The position numbers were made by a program, and so were the translations under genes. From positions 1 to 16,271 of the forward strand of contig JBPOHE010000052.1 in NCBI GenBank assembly GCA_052035915.1: a DNA stretch of 16,271 nucleotides. Direction: 5' to 3'. Shown here in pieces: positions 6,295-12,485 of this stretch. Numbering within the stretch: the stretch's first letter is position 1; every line of letters begins with the position of its first letter. Below the pieces are notes generated by a model. It was not told the DNA's origin and did not search any database. It worked only from the letters and a program-made list of their open reading frames with translations. Source of the DNA: JBPOHE01 sp052035915. GTDB lineage: Bacteria > Pseudomonadota > Gammaproteobacteria > Chromatiales > Chromatiaceae.

Positions 6295-7368
6295 TCAGGT
6301 CGCGTTCTCGCCGCGCAGCAACTCCATCAGATCACTGATGCGCGAGGCCAGTTGACGATAAATATCCTCCATCTCCACCTCGGAGGGATTGGCCGAGGGG
6401 GTGCCCAGATTCCACTCCAGTGCCGAGGTATGGAAGGGGATCTCCTGGAAGTATCCTCGCACCGGGCCTTGCAGGCTGATGATCAGGTGTTTGGCGGCGA
6501 GTTCACCATGGGTGAGGTTGAGTGCCGCAGGGCGGATTCCCCAGGTGTCGATGCCACGCTGCTCCAGGAATTGCACCAGGGACGGATTCAGCGTCGCCGC
6601 CGGGACACGACCGGCACAGCCATAGCGTCCGCTCTTGGGATAGGAGTTGCGGGCGATGGCCACCGCCATCTGGCTGAACAGGCTGTTGTCCTCGTCGACA
6701 AAGAGGATGTTGAACACCTTATCCGCCTTCTGCTCGCCGGTGACGGCGAACACCGTTTCTTCGCAGAGATTCTTCGACTGATCCGCCACCCGCTTGAGCT
6801 GGGTGAAGACCACGAAGATGGCGAGCAGATCCTTGATAGCCTGCTGCCCGCTGTTCTGCATCAACTCTTCGTAGACCGCGTCCATGCTGGCCTCGATCTG
6901 GTCCCCCATACCCATGGTGCTGCGGGCCTTTTCCGCATTGAGCTCGTTGAAGGCCGCGATCGACTGGCGCAGCATGAGCAGGGTGCCGCCGGCCACCCGT
7001 TCGATTTCCCTGGCCAGACGCCCGCCAGGGGGTTTGGAGAGTTGCACCGCCTCACGGCAGATGGTGACGGCATAGTCGCCGATACGCTCCAGCTCGATGT
7101 TCACGCGGATGATGGAGGACAACAGCCGGAGCGGTCCGGCGCTGGGGAGATGGACGGCGATGAAGGTATGGCACAGATGATCGATCCGGCGCATCACCCG
7201 ATTGATGGGGTGATCGTTCAGGATAGTGGCATAGGCGACTTGGTGATCACCGGTTTGCAGTGCCTGCAGGGCGTCCTGCACAGCGATCTCGCTTTTGGCC
7301 GCCAGATCGCGAACCAGATCGCGGATCCGCTCAAGGTCTTTTTCCATGCGGGTTTCGAGATGGGTCAT
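6295..7368 (-). CDS. phoU: PhoU fused to a degenerate LMW phosphatase-like domain
   Basis: A cytoplasmic regulator that links the Pst transporter to PhoR/PhoB signalling. Residues 1-215 are two PhoU three-helix repeats; the first keeps the metal motif E94-R-I-G-D98, while the second reads K192-R-V-A-D196. PhoU of E. coli is 241 residues, whereas this one is 357. The extra part (about 218-325) resembles the low-molecular-weight phosphatase/arsenate reductase fold: NILFVDEDNSLFSQMA (220-235) aligns with the family P-loop FLCTGNSCRSQMA, followed by the helical LNPSLVQFLEQRGID and a late W-x-L-G-T-P. The catalytic Cys is Asp225, the P-loop Arg is Phe231, and the DP general acid is TP, so it should be inactive. 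A short helical tail ends the protein. The ATG at 7368 has GGAA 6 nt upstream. Lying between pstS and pstC is an unusual position for phoU. Confidence 0.92.
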   Translation of the reverse strand: MTHLETRMEKDLERIRDLVRDLAAKSEIAVQDALQALQTGDHQVAYATILNDHPINRVMRRIDHLCHTFIAVHLPSAGPLRLLSSIIRVNIELERIGDYAVTICREAVQLSKPPGGRLAREIERVAGGTLLMLRQSIAAFNELNAEKARSTMGMGDQIEASMDAVYEELMQNSGQQAIKDLLAIFVVFTQLKRVADQSKNLCEETVFAVTGEQKADKVFNILFVDEDNSLFSQMAVAIARNSYPKSGRYGCAGRVPAATLNPSLVQFLEQRGIDTWGIRPAALNLTHGELAAKHLIISLQGPVRGYFQEIPFHTSALEWNLGTPSANPSEVEMEDIYRQLASRISDLMELLRGENAT

Positions 7369-7398
7369 GGTGTATTCCGACGCAATAACATACTCTCC

Positions 7399-7425
7399 GG
7401 CCTGGGCCGCTCAGGCGACCAGGCC
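7399..7425 (-). other. Hairpin between pstS and phoU
   Basis: GGCCTGG (7399-7405) and CCAGGCC (7419-7425) form a stem, with an inner GCC/GGC pair set and a GCTCA loop. It lies 22 nt past the pstS stop without a T-run. Such a structure after a binding-protein gene commonly protects that message from 3' decay and lets pstS outnumber the membrane subunits; that role is inferred here. Confidence 0.5.
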
Positions 7426-7446
7426 CCTTTTCCGATCGGTCGAGGA

Positions 7447-8328
7447 TTACTTACATTTGACGTCGCGCAAGGGCGCATAGCCTTGTTCGACCAGGATGCA
7501 CTGACCCGCATCGGACTTGATCCAATCGAGATAGGCCTTGACCTCGCCCTTGGGCTCGCCGTTGGTGTACATGAACAAGGGACGGGCGATGGGATAGCTG
7601 CGATCCATGGCCGTCTTCATCGAGGGCATCACGCAGGCGGCACCGGCCTTGTCGGACACACAGGGCATCTTCACATGGGTGGTGGTATAACCCAGGCCGC
7701 TGTAGCCGATGGCGCAGGGGGTCTTCTCCACCAGATCCACTACATCCTTGGAACCGTGCATGTCGAGGGTCCCCTGGCGGAACTTACCCTTCTCACCGAT
7801 CACATGCTCCTTGAAATAAGCATAAGTGCCGGAGTTGTTCTGCCGGCTGACCAGCACCATCTTCCCATCCTGGCAACCGGGGACCGTGACCCCGAGATCC
7901 GACCAGTTGACGATAGTACCGTCACGGCCATAGATCTGAGCCAACTGTTCCTTGGTGATCTCCTTCAGCGGGTTGGCGGCATTGAGATAGACCGCCAGGG
8001 CGTCAAAGCCAACGATATGCTCCATGGGCTGCTGACCATGCTCCTGGGCCTGTTTGATCTCTTTTTCCGACATCGGCCGGCTGGAGTTGGCGATATCCAC
8101 AGTGCCGGCGATCATAGCCGCAACTCCGGTGCCCGAACCGCCACCGGTGACGGCGATAGCGACATTCGGCTTGATCTTGCCATAGGCCTCGGCCCAACTC
8201 TGGGCGGCATTGACCAGGGTATCCGAACCCTTGTTTTGGATCACGACCCGCTCCTGCGCTTGAAGGGATGTGCCTACCAAGGTGGCGGAGAGGGCGAACA
8301 ACAGGGTGGAAAGCTGATTGGTGCGCAT
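7447..8328 (-). CDS. pstS: Periplasmic phosphate-binding protein PstS
   Basis: The substrate-binding protein that captures phosphate and delivers it to PstCA. The 293 residues begin with a Sec signal peptide (cut near LQA24/QE). The phosphate-contacting segments are GSDT (34-37), TGGGSGTG (61-68) and SRQNNSGTY (161-169), as in the PBP-like phosphate family. Six cysteines (152, 205, 223, 232, 277, 292) remain in the mature part, which suggests up to three disulfides. GAGGAG stands 7 nt before the ATG. First gene of the operon; half-sites resembling PhoB boxes lie 100-160 bp upstream. Confidence 0.96.
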   Translation of the reverse strand: MRTNQLSTLLFALSATLVGTSLQAQERVVIQNKGSDTLVNAAQSWAEAYGKIKPNVAIAVTGGGSGTGVAAMIAGTVDIANSSRPMSEKEIKQAQEHGQQPMEHIVGFDALAVYLNAANPLKEITKEQLAQIYGRDGTIVNWSDLGVTVPGCQDGKMVLVSRQNNSGTYAYFKEHVIGEKGKFRQGTLDMHGSKDVVDLVEKTPCAIGYSGLGYTTTHVKMPCVSDKAGAACVMPSMKTAMDRSYPIARPLFMYTNGEPKGEVKAYLDWIKSDAGQCILVEQGYAPLRDVKCK

Positions 8329-8427
8329 GCGCGACTCCTCGATGTGTAAGTAAGGAAAACTCCAGGGATGGCCGTTCCATCGGCTTGGTGGACACCGTTA
8401 CGTCCTTGGAAAATTATTGATTTTTCA

Positions 8428-8488
8428 TGACAGCTTGTTTTCACCGAGACTACGGTTTTCTTACTCTTTTGTTTCGACTTTTTGACAG
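8428..8488 (-). promoter_or_regulatory. Possible PhoB half-sites upstream of pstS
   Basis: On the minus strand CTGTCAA (8488-8482) and CTGTCAT (8434-8428) match the PhoB half-site CTGTCAT at 6/7 and 7/7. They lie 54 bp apart, about five helical turns. The canonical partner half-site 11 bp away is poorly conserved in both. An AT-rich stretch with AATAAT/TAATTT about 8 nt beyond the second site could be the -10 region. The assignment is plausible because pstS follows, but it is not secure. Confidence 0.35.
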
Positions 8489-8560
8489 CCGAACGCCTGG
8501 CCGATACGGACGCCGATCGGCTCGGCGTGGCGGGACTACTCGGCCTCCTCAATCGACAGC

Positions 8561-8734
8561 CACCGGGCCTCGGCCGGAAACGGCCATTTTATGTTCTCTT
8601 AATGAGAACAATATCTCATGCATAAGATCAATTGTTCTCTTCTAAAGAACAAAAATCCAACCCGGATACCCCAGGCCCGGGAGCCGCCCATCGAGATCCA
8701 GCTCGAACTCGGAATGGATCGCAAGCCTTCAGGC
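8561..8734 (+). repeat. Dual-palindrome dispersed element, copy A
   Basis: One of two copies in the window of an element of about 170 bp. Its core is GTTCTC-TTAAT-GAGAAC (8593-8609) and TTGTTCTC-TTCTA-AAGAACAA (8632-8652), 39 bp from start to start. The shared left flank contains CGGCCATTTT at the same offset as copy B, and the shared right flank contains GGCCCGGGA, ATCCAG, TCGAA and TCAGGC. The second stem has one C-A mismatch next to the loop. Arms 2 and 3 (GAGAACAAT and ATTGTTCTC) are also perfect inverted repeats. The element lies between divergent pstS and the VOC gene. It could be a structured RNA, an operator pair or a REP-like mobile repeat. No protein is encoded. Confidence 0.75.
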
Positions 8735-8783
8735 CACTTCCGCCCGGCAAGTAATCGCCATCGCTACCGACCGTATTCCCCGG

Positions 8784-8811
8784 TTGCACCTCGGCCCATT
8801 CGGTGCACAAT
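8784..8811 (+). promoter_or_regulatory. Possible promoter/operator of the VOC-photolyase pair
   Basis: TTGCAC (8784-8789) and CACAAT (8806-8811) are 16 nt apart, a weak sigma-70 pair about 38 nt before the ATG. An inverted repeat TGCACC (8785-8790) / GGTGCA (8802-8807) with an 11-nt gap overlaps it and could bind a dimeric regulator. Confidence 0.3.
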
Positions 8812-8848
8812 AAAAATCCCTTTCGATCGCCACAGGACCTTGGAGGCC

Positions 8849-9289
8849 ATGACAGAACTGGGCCATGTAGTGTTGTATGTCCGTGAGCTTGACCGCTCGT
8901 TGAAATTTTATTGCGATGTCGTGGGTCTGACGGTAGTTGGCCGGCTGTTCGGCGGGCGGGCGGTAGCCCTGACCGGAGGGCGGAATCACCACGAACTCTT
9001 GCTGATCCAGGTCGGCGAAGCCCCGGGTCCCTTGATCGGACGGCGGGTGGGGCTGTATCACATCGGCTGGAAGGTGGGGGAAACCCTCGAGGATCTGCGG
9101 GCCGCCAAACAAAGGGCGGCTGAACAGAGCTTCCCGATCGAAGGCATGGCGGATCACAGCATCAGCTACAGCCTCTATCTGCGCGACCCGGATGCCAACG
9201 AGATCGAACTCTATGTCGACAATCCGGCCTTCGACTGGAAAAGCGACCAAAGTTGGCTGCAAGAGGCCGTCAAGCCCCTGGGTCTCTGA
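8849..9289 (+). CDS. VOC-family (glyoxalase/dioxygenase-fold) protein
   Basis: A 146-residue protein with the two beta-alpha-beta-beta-beta modules of the vicinal-oxygen-chelate superfamily. Likely metal ligands are H6 (GHVVLYV), E49 (HHELLLI), H71 (LYHIGWKV) and E120 (NEIELYVDN). The layout H-x-x-L-Y-V, then L-x-F-Y-x-D-V-V-G-L, then DPDANEIELY recalls the extradiol catechol dioxygenase-like branch, but the substrate cannot be told from sequence. The start was chosen at MTELGHV, where the domain begins; GGAGG (8842-8846) is unusually close (2 nt), with AGGA farther up. Upstream in-frame codons run through the dispersed repeat and are not coding. The photolyase gene follows after 30 bp on the same strand, so the two probably share a transcript. 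Confidence 0.88.
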   Translation: MTELGHVVLYVRELDRSLKFYCDVVGLTVVGRLFGGRAVALTGGRNHHELLLIQVGEAPGPLIGRRVGLYHIGWKVGETLEDLRAAKQRAAEQSFPIEGMADHSISYSLYLRDPDANEIELYVDNPAFDWKSDQSWLQEAVKPLGL

Positions 9290-9319
9290 TCGAATTTTCC
9301 CTTTGATGATCGTCCTCCC

Positions 9320-10765
9320 ATGAGCGGCGGAATCATCTGGTTCCGCTCCGACCTGCGTCTCACCGACAATCCGGCGCTCCTGGCCGCCGTAGCGGGGAGC
9401 GAAACCCTCCTCCCACTCTATATCCTCGAAGACGACCTGCCCTGGCCGCTCGGGGCGGCGGCACGCAGTTGGCTCCATCACAGCCTGAACGCCCTGGATC
9501 GGGCTCTACGCCACCTCGGCAACAGCTTGTTGGTGATGCGGGGTGATCCGCTGGAAATCATCCCGGGCTTGTGCGCATCAGCGGGTTGTCAAGCGGTCTA
9601 CTGGAATCGCCGCTATGCCCCGTTCCAGATCGAGCGCGACAAGGCGCTCAAGACGAGGCTCCAGGCCATCGGGATAGAAGCGAAAAGTTTTAATGCCTCG
9701 CTGTTGCTGGAACCCTGGGAGATACACAAGGCCGACGGCAGCCCTTACCGGGTCTTCACCCCCTTCTGGAAGGCCTTACAGCCCAGGCTGGCGGCCCTGT
9801 CCCCTCCCCTCCCCGCGCCGGATTCGCTCCCCCCACCACCGGCGCGGCCCAATGACCGCGGCCTGCCACTCGAAGCCTTCGGGCTCTTGCCCAGACCGGC
9901 CTGGGACCAGGGTTTTTATCCCTACTGGCGACCCGGCGAGGCGGGGGCCCTGACGGCCTGCCGCGACTTCATCGGCCAGGGGCTGGCGGACTACGGCTCC
10001 CAACGGGACCGACCGGATCGAGCGGGAACCTCCCGGCTTTCGCCCCATCTCTGTTGCGGTGAGATCGGTCCCCGCCAGGTGATTCAGGCCATTCGCGCTT
10101 CCGGTCAGGACGGGGCGGACTACCAGCGACAGCTCGGCTGGCGTGACTTCGCCTACCACCTTCTCTATCACTTCCCCCATACGGTGGAGCGCCCCCTCGA
10201 TCAGCGCTTCAACCTCTATCCCTGGCGAAAGGAGAAAGAAGCCTTTCTCTCGGCCTGGCAACAGGGGCGCACGGGTATCCCCCTGATCGACGCCGGGATG
10301 CGGGAACTCTGGCAACGGGGGTGGATGCACAACCGGGTGCGGATGATCGTCGCCTCCTTTCTGAGCAAAAACCTCCAGATCCATTGGTTGGAAGGGGCGC
10401 GCTGGTTTTGGGACACATTGGTGGATGCGGACCTGGCCAACAACAGTCTCGGCTGGCAGTGGAGCGCCGGCTGCGGGGCCGATGCCGCCCCCTATTTCCG
10501 CCTCTTCAATCCGGTCTTGCAAGGAGAGCGTTTCGATCCCGAGGGTCGGTATGTGCGCCTATGGCTTCCAGAACTGGCCGAAATGCCGACGAAATGGATT
10601 CACCGCCCCTGGTTGGCCCCGGAAGAGGCGCGGCAAGGGGCTGGAATCAAAATCGGGAAGGATTACCCCTCGCCCATCGTCGATGTGGCGGCATCGCGGA
10701 CAGAGGCCTTGGCCGCCTGGGAGGGGATCAAGAACAAGCGAATCCCCGGCCCCTACCAGGAATAA
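9320..10765 (+). CDS. phrB: Class I deoxyribodipyrimidine photolyase
   Basis: A cytoplasmic blue-light enzyme that splits cyclobutane pyrimidine dimers with FADH-. The 481 residues (E. coli 472) comprise the alpha/beta antenna domain (IIWFRSDLRLTDNPAL, 5-20) and the helical FAD domain. The latter shows TSRLSPHLCCGEIGPRQV (237-254), QGRTGIPLIDAGMREL (315-330), GWMHNRVRMIVASFLSK (334-350), DADLANN (369-375), GWQW (378-381), DAAPYFRLFNPVLQGERFD (388-406) and the closing IH-PW stretch. The Asn pair beside the flavin and the tryptophans at 356, 379 and 381 support a genuine photolyase rather than a cryptochrome. The antenna pigment is not predictable. No clear Shine-Dalgarno stands before the ATG, consistent with translation after the VOC gene. 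The 3' end overlaps the convergent repeat-protein gene by 13 bp. Confidence 0.97.
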   Translation: MSGGIIWFRSDLRLTDNPALLAAVAGSETLLPLYILEDDLPWPLGAAARSWLHHSLNALDRALRHLGNSLLVMRGDPLEIIPGLCASAGCQAVYWNRRYAPFQIERDKALKTRLQAIGIEAKSFNASLLLEPWEIHKADGSPYRVFTPFWKALQPRLAALSPPLPAPDSLPPPPARPNDRGLPLEAFGLLPRPAWDQGFYPYWRPGEAGALTACRDFIGQGLADYGSQRDRPDRAGTSRLSPHLCCGEIGPRQVIQAIRASGQDGADYQRQLGWRDFAYHLLYHFPHTVERPLDQRFNLYPWRKEKEAFLSAWQQGRTGIPLIDAGMRELWQRGWMHNRVRMIVASFLSKNLQIHWLEGARWFWDTLVDADLANNSLGWQWSAGCGADAAPYFRLFNPVLQGERFDPEGRYVRLWLPELAEMPTKWIHRPWLAPEEARQGAGIKIGKDYPSPIVDVAASRTEALAAWEGIKNKRIPGPYQE

Positions 10766-11097
10766 CTGCCGTCGGGCAGCAGCTTGATGAAGCGACCATT
10801 GGTGCCGATGAAACTCCCATCGGCGAGTTTGCGGTAGACCACCCCTTTGGAGGTGGAAAAACTCCCATCCGGCAATAACTTGAGCAGGGTTCCATCGCTG
10901 AACTGATAACTCCCGTCCGGCATTAACTGAAACCTTTTGCCGCTGGAGGTGTTGAAACTCCCATCCTGGGTGGGCGTGAGGGTTTTTCCCGATTGAGTGG
11001 TATAGCTGCCGTCGGGCAAGCGCCGGGCCAGATCCGCCGCACTCGCCTCGAAGGCCAGCGGGAATAACAAACAGATCGACAAGGTCTCAAGCTTCAC
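10753..11097 (-). CDS. Secreted protein of exact 16-residue DGS repeats
   Basis: A 114-residue protein of unknown function. After a signal peptide (1-20, cut near ASA/AD) the whole chain is a tandem repeat with Asp-Gly-Ser at residues 29, 45, 61, 77, 93 and 109, a strict 16-residue period. The unit is about L-P-D-G-S-[YF]-x-T-x-x-G-K-x-[LFY]-x-[LK], for example KLLPDGSFSTSKGVVY. It gives five full units and a final half ending SYSW. Alternating polar and aromatic residues suggest beta-hairpins in a solenoid or fibre. The start is a GTG with GGAG 8 nt upstream. It follows the TldE-like gene by 71 bp and is convergent with phrB (13-bp overlap). No known family is recognised with certainty. Confidence 0.82.
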   Translation of the reverse strand: MKLETLSICLLFPLAFEASAADLARRLPDGSYTTQSGKTLTPTQDGSFNTSSGKRFQLMPDGSYQFSDGTLLKLLPDGSFSTSKGVVYRKLADGSFIGTNGRFIKLLPDGSYSW

Positions 11098-11129
11098 GCG
11101 CGTTCTCCATTGATTCCCGTATATTTCTT

Positions 11130-11157
11130 AAAATAGCCAAGCCGATCGCCGCTTCAA
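11130..11157 (-). promoter_or_regulatory. Candidate promoter of the DGS-repeat protein
   Basis: On the minus strand TTGAAG (11157-11152) and TATTTT (11135-11130) are separated by 16 nt. The predicted start of transcription would be about 25 nt upstream of the GTG codon. This would let the repeat protein be made independently of the protease genes before it. Confidence 0.4.
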
Positions 11158-11168
11158 GCCGAGATGGC

Positions 11169-12485
11169 TCATAAGGTGAACTTCATCCCTTCTATCAGCG
11201 CCCCGGGTAAGCGTAGGCCCTGATTGGAGCGCCCCTCATAGGTATCGGTAGAGTAGATCAGATCCCGTTCCCGGGTGAGTCCCAGCAGACGATCGCCGAG
11301 CAGATGATAGATGGAATCATCGAAACGCATCACATTCAGCGGCGCCTTGATAGCCCCTTGTTCTACCAGGAAACAGGCGAACCGCGTCATCCCGGTGATA
11401 CGGCAGTCGTTGCGATCGGAGAAATTGCCGTACCAGAGATGGTTGATGAAGAGACCATCGCCGAGTTCACGCAATACCTCCGCCCGTGGCAGATCCCCGG
11501 CGGCCATCTCCAGGGATTGGGGGGTTTCCTCGTCCGCGTTGACCTCGGCGCCATATTTTTTCGCGCTCCGGGCATCGGTCAGACAGGAGCCGAAGGCCCC
11601 TTGCCGGATCAGGTCGATGCGCCCGGGTTTGATGAACCCCTCGCCGGTAAATCCCGGCACCAAACCGACGTCATTGGCCTCAACCAGAGTCACGGACGGG
11701 TGCAGCCGTTTGCCTTCCTTGGTCATGCGCAACAAGGGGGTCTCGGCGGTGCGCAGGCTGTCGAGTCCGAAACCGCCCCAGGCCAGCAGGGTCATGATCT
11801 CTTCCATGGCGCTGGGGGCGAGATAGACCCGATAGCGGCCCGGTGAGATGGTCACCGGGGTCTGTTCCAACACCGCCAGTTGCTGGCGCATATCCTCGAT
11901 TCGGCGCGCCACCTCCCCGCTGTCCCACAGGGTACCGGCATAATTGGTCTTGACCGCCTTGTCGGCCTGGAGGTGACAACTCCAATCCAGGTTGAAGCTG
12001 CGGCTGCTGTGCCAGTTGTATTGGCCCAGGGAGTTGGCGAATCCCTGCTCCAGTGACCCGGCGGCTACCAGTCCCACCAAATCCAGACCCTCCCCCAAGC
12101 GCATCAACTCCGCCGTCATGGATTGGGTTTCAGGGAGTTCGGACCTCGGCCATTGCTCGCTGCCACGGACCTGGGTCGCATAATTCAGATAGGGGTCCTC
12201 GGGCAGAAACCCGAGCTGGTCCCGCAACTCCAGCAGCCGGCCTTCGAGCCGCTCGAGATCCATCGCCATGGTCAGACTCAGATCGGTACCGGCCGTGGCC
12301 TGTTTCTGTCCGAGGATGAGATTCAACTCGATCCGGATCTGTTCGACCTGACCCGCCTGCCTCACCTGGTTGTGGTTGAGTCGCACAAAGTCGGAGGTCT
12401 CGCCGAAGAGACGGGCGAGCAGCACCTCATCGCCCTGAAGTCTCCGGCAGAGTCGTTGGAAAAGGTCGTAGAAATAGCTTTGCAT
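11169..12485 (-). CDS. TldE/PmbA-like partner protein (no HExxxH)
   Basis: A member of the TldD/PmbA family, 438 residues (E. coli PmbA 450). It lacks the zinc motif, as TldE-type partners do, but has the family C-terminal half: TLVEAND, GFTGEGFIKPGRIDLIRQGAFG, GDGLFINHLWYGNFSDRNDCRITGMTR (about 340-366) and the closing PGALIEGMKF. In E. coli, TldD and TldE form a heterodimer that degrades unfolded or modified peptides, including the microcin B17 leader and the CcdA antitoxin. Its ATG shares one base with the TGA of the upstream TldD-like gene (TGATG), so the two proteins are made in step. Its closest relatives are probably the generic TldD/PmbA subfamily, not E. coli PmbA itself. Confidence 0.9.
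   Translation of the reverse strand: MQSYFYDLFQRLCRRLQGDEVLLARLFGETSDFVRLNHNQVRQAGQVEQIRIELNLILGQKQATAGTDLSLTMAMDLERLEGRLLELRDQLGFLPEDPYLNYATQVRGSEQWPRSELPETQSMTAELMRLGEGLDLVGLVAAGSLEQGFANSLGQYNWHSSRSFNLDWSCHLQADKAVKTNYAGTLWDSGEVARRIEDMRQQLAVLEQTPVTISPGRYRVYLAPSAMEEIMTLLAWGGFGLDSLRTAETPLLRMTKEGKRLHPSVTLVEANDVGLVPGFTGEGFIKPGRIDLIRQGAFGSCLTDARSAKKYGAEVNADEETPQSLEMAAGDLPRAEVLRELGDGLFINHLWYGNFSDRNDCRITGMTRFACFLVEQGAIKAPLNVMRFDDSIYHLLGDRLLGLTRERDLIYSTDTYEGRSNQGLRLPGALIEGMKFTL

Noticed and set aside
6115..8349. A 744-codon open frame on the plus strand, antisense to pstC-phoU-pstS
   Set aside because: It runs opposite well-supported genes, its translation is His/Gly/Asp/Gln-rich without domain features, and such mirrors are common in GC-rich coding DNA.
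8593..8652. A LexA-type SOS box, considered because a photolyase gene lies nearby
   Set aside because: The palindrome GTTCTC-N5-GAGAAC does not match the gammaproteobacterial CTGT-N8-ACAG box, and the second copy precedes a caspase-like gene.
8561..8734. A CRISPR array, suggested by recurring GTTCTC/GAGAAC
   Set aside because: There are only two palindromes per locus, no regular repeat-spacer series, and no cas genes.
8618..8848. N-terminal extension of the VOC protein
   Set aside because: The codons fall in the dual-palindrome repeat and the candidate promoter; the domain begins at MTELGHV with GGAGG just upstream.
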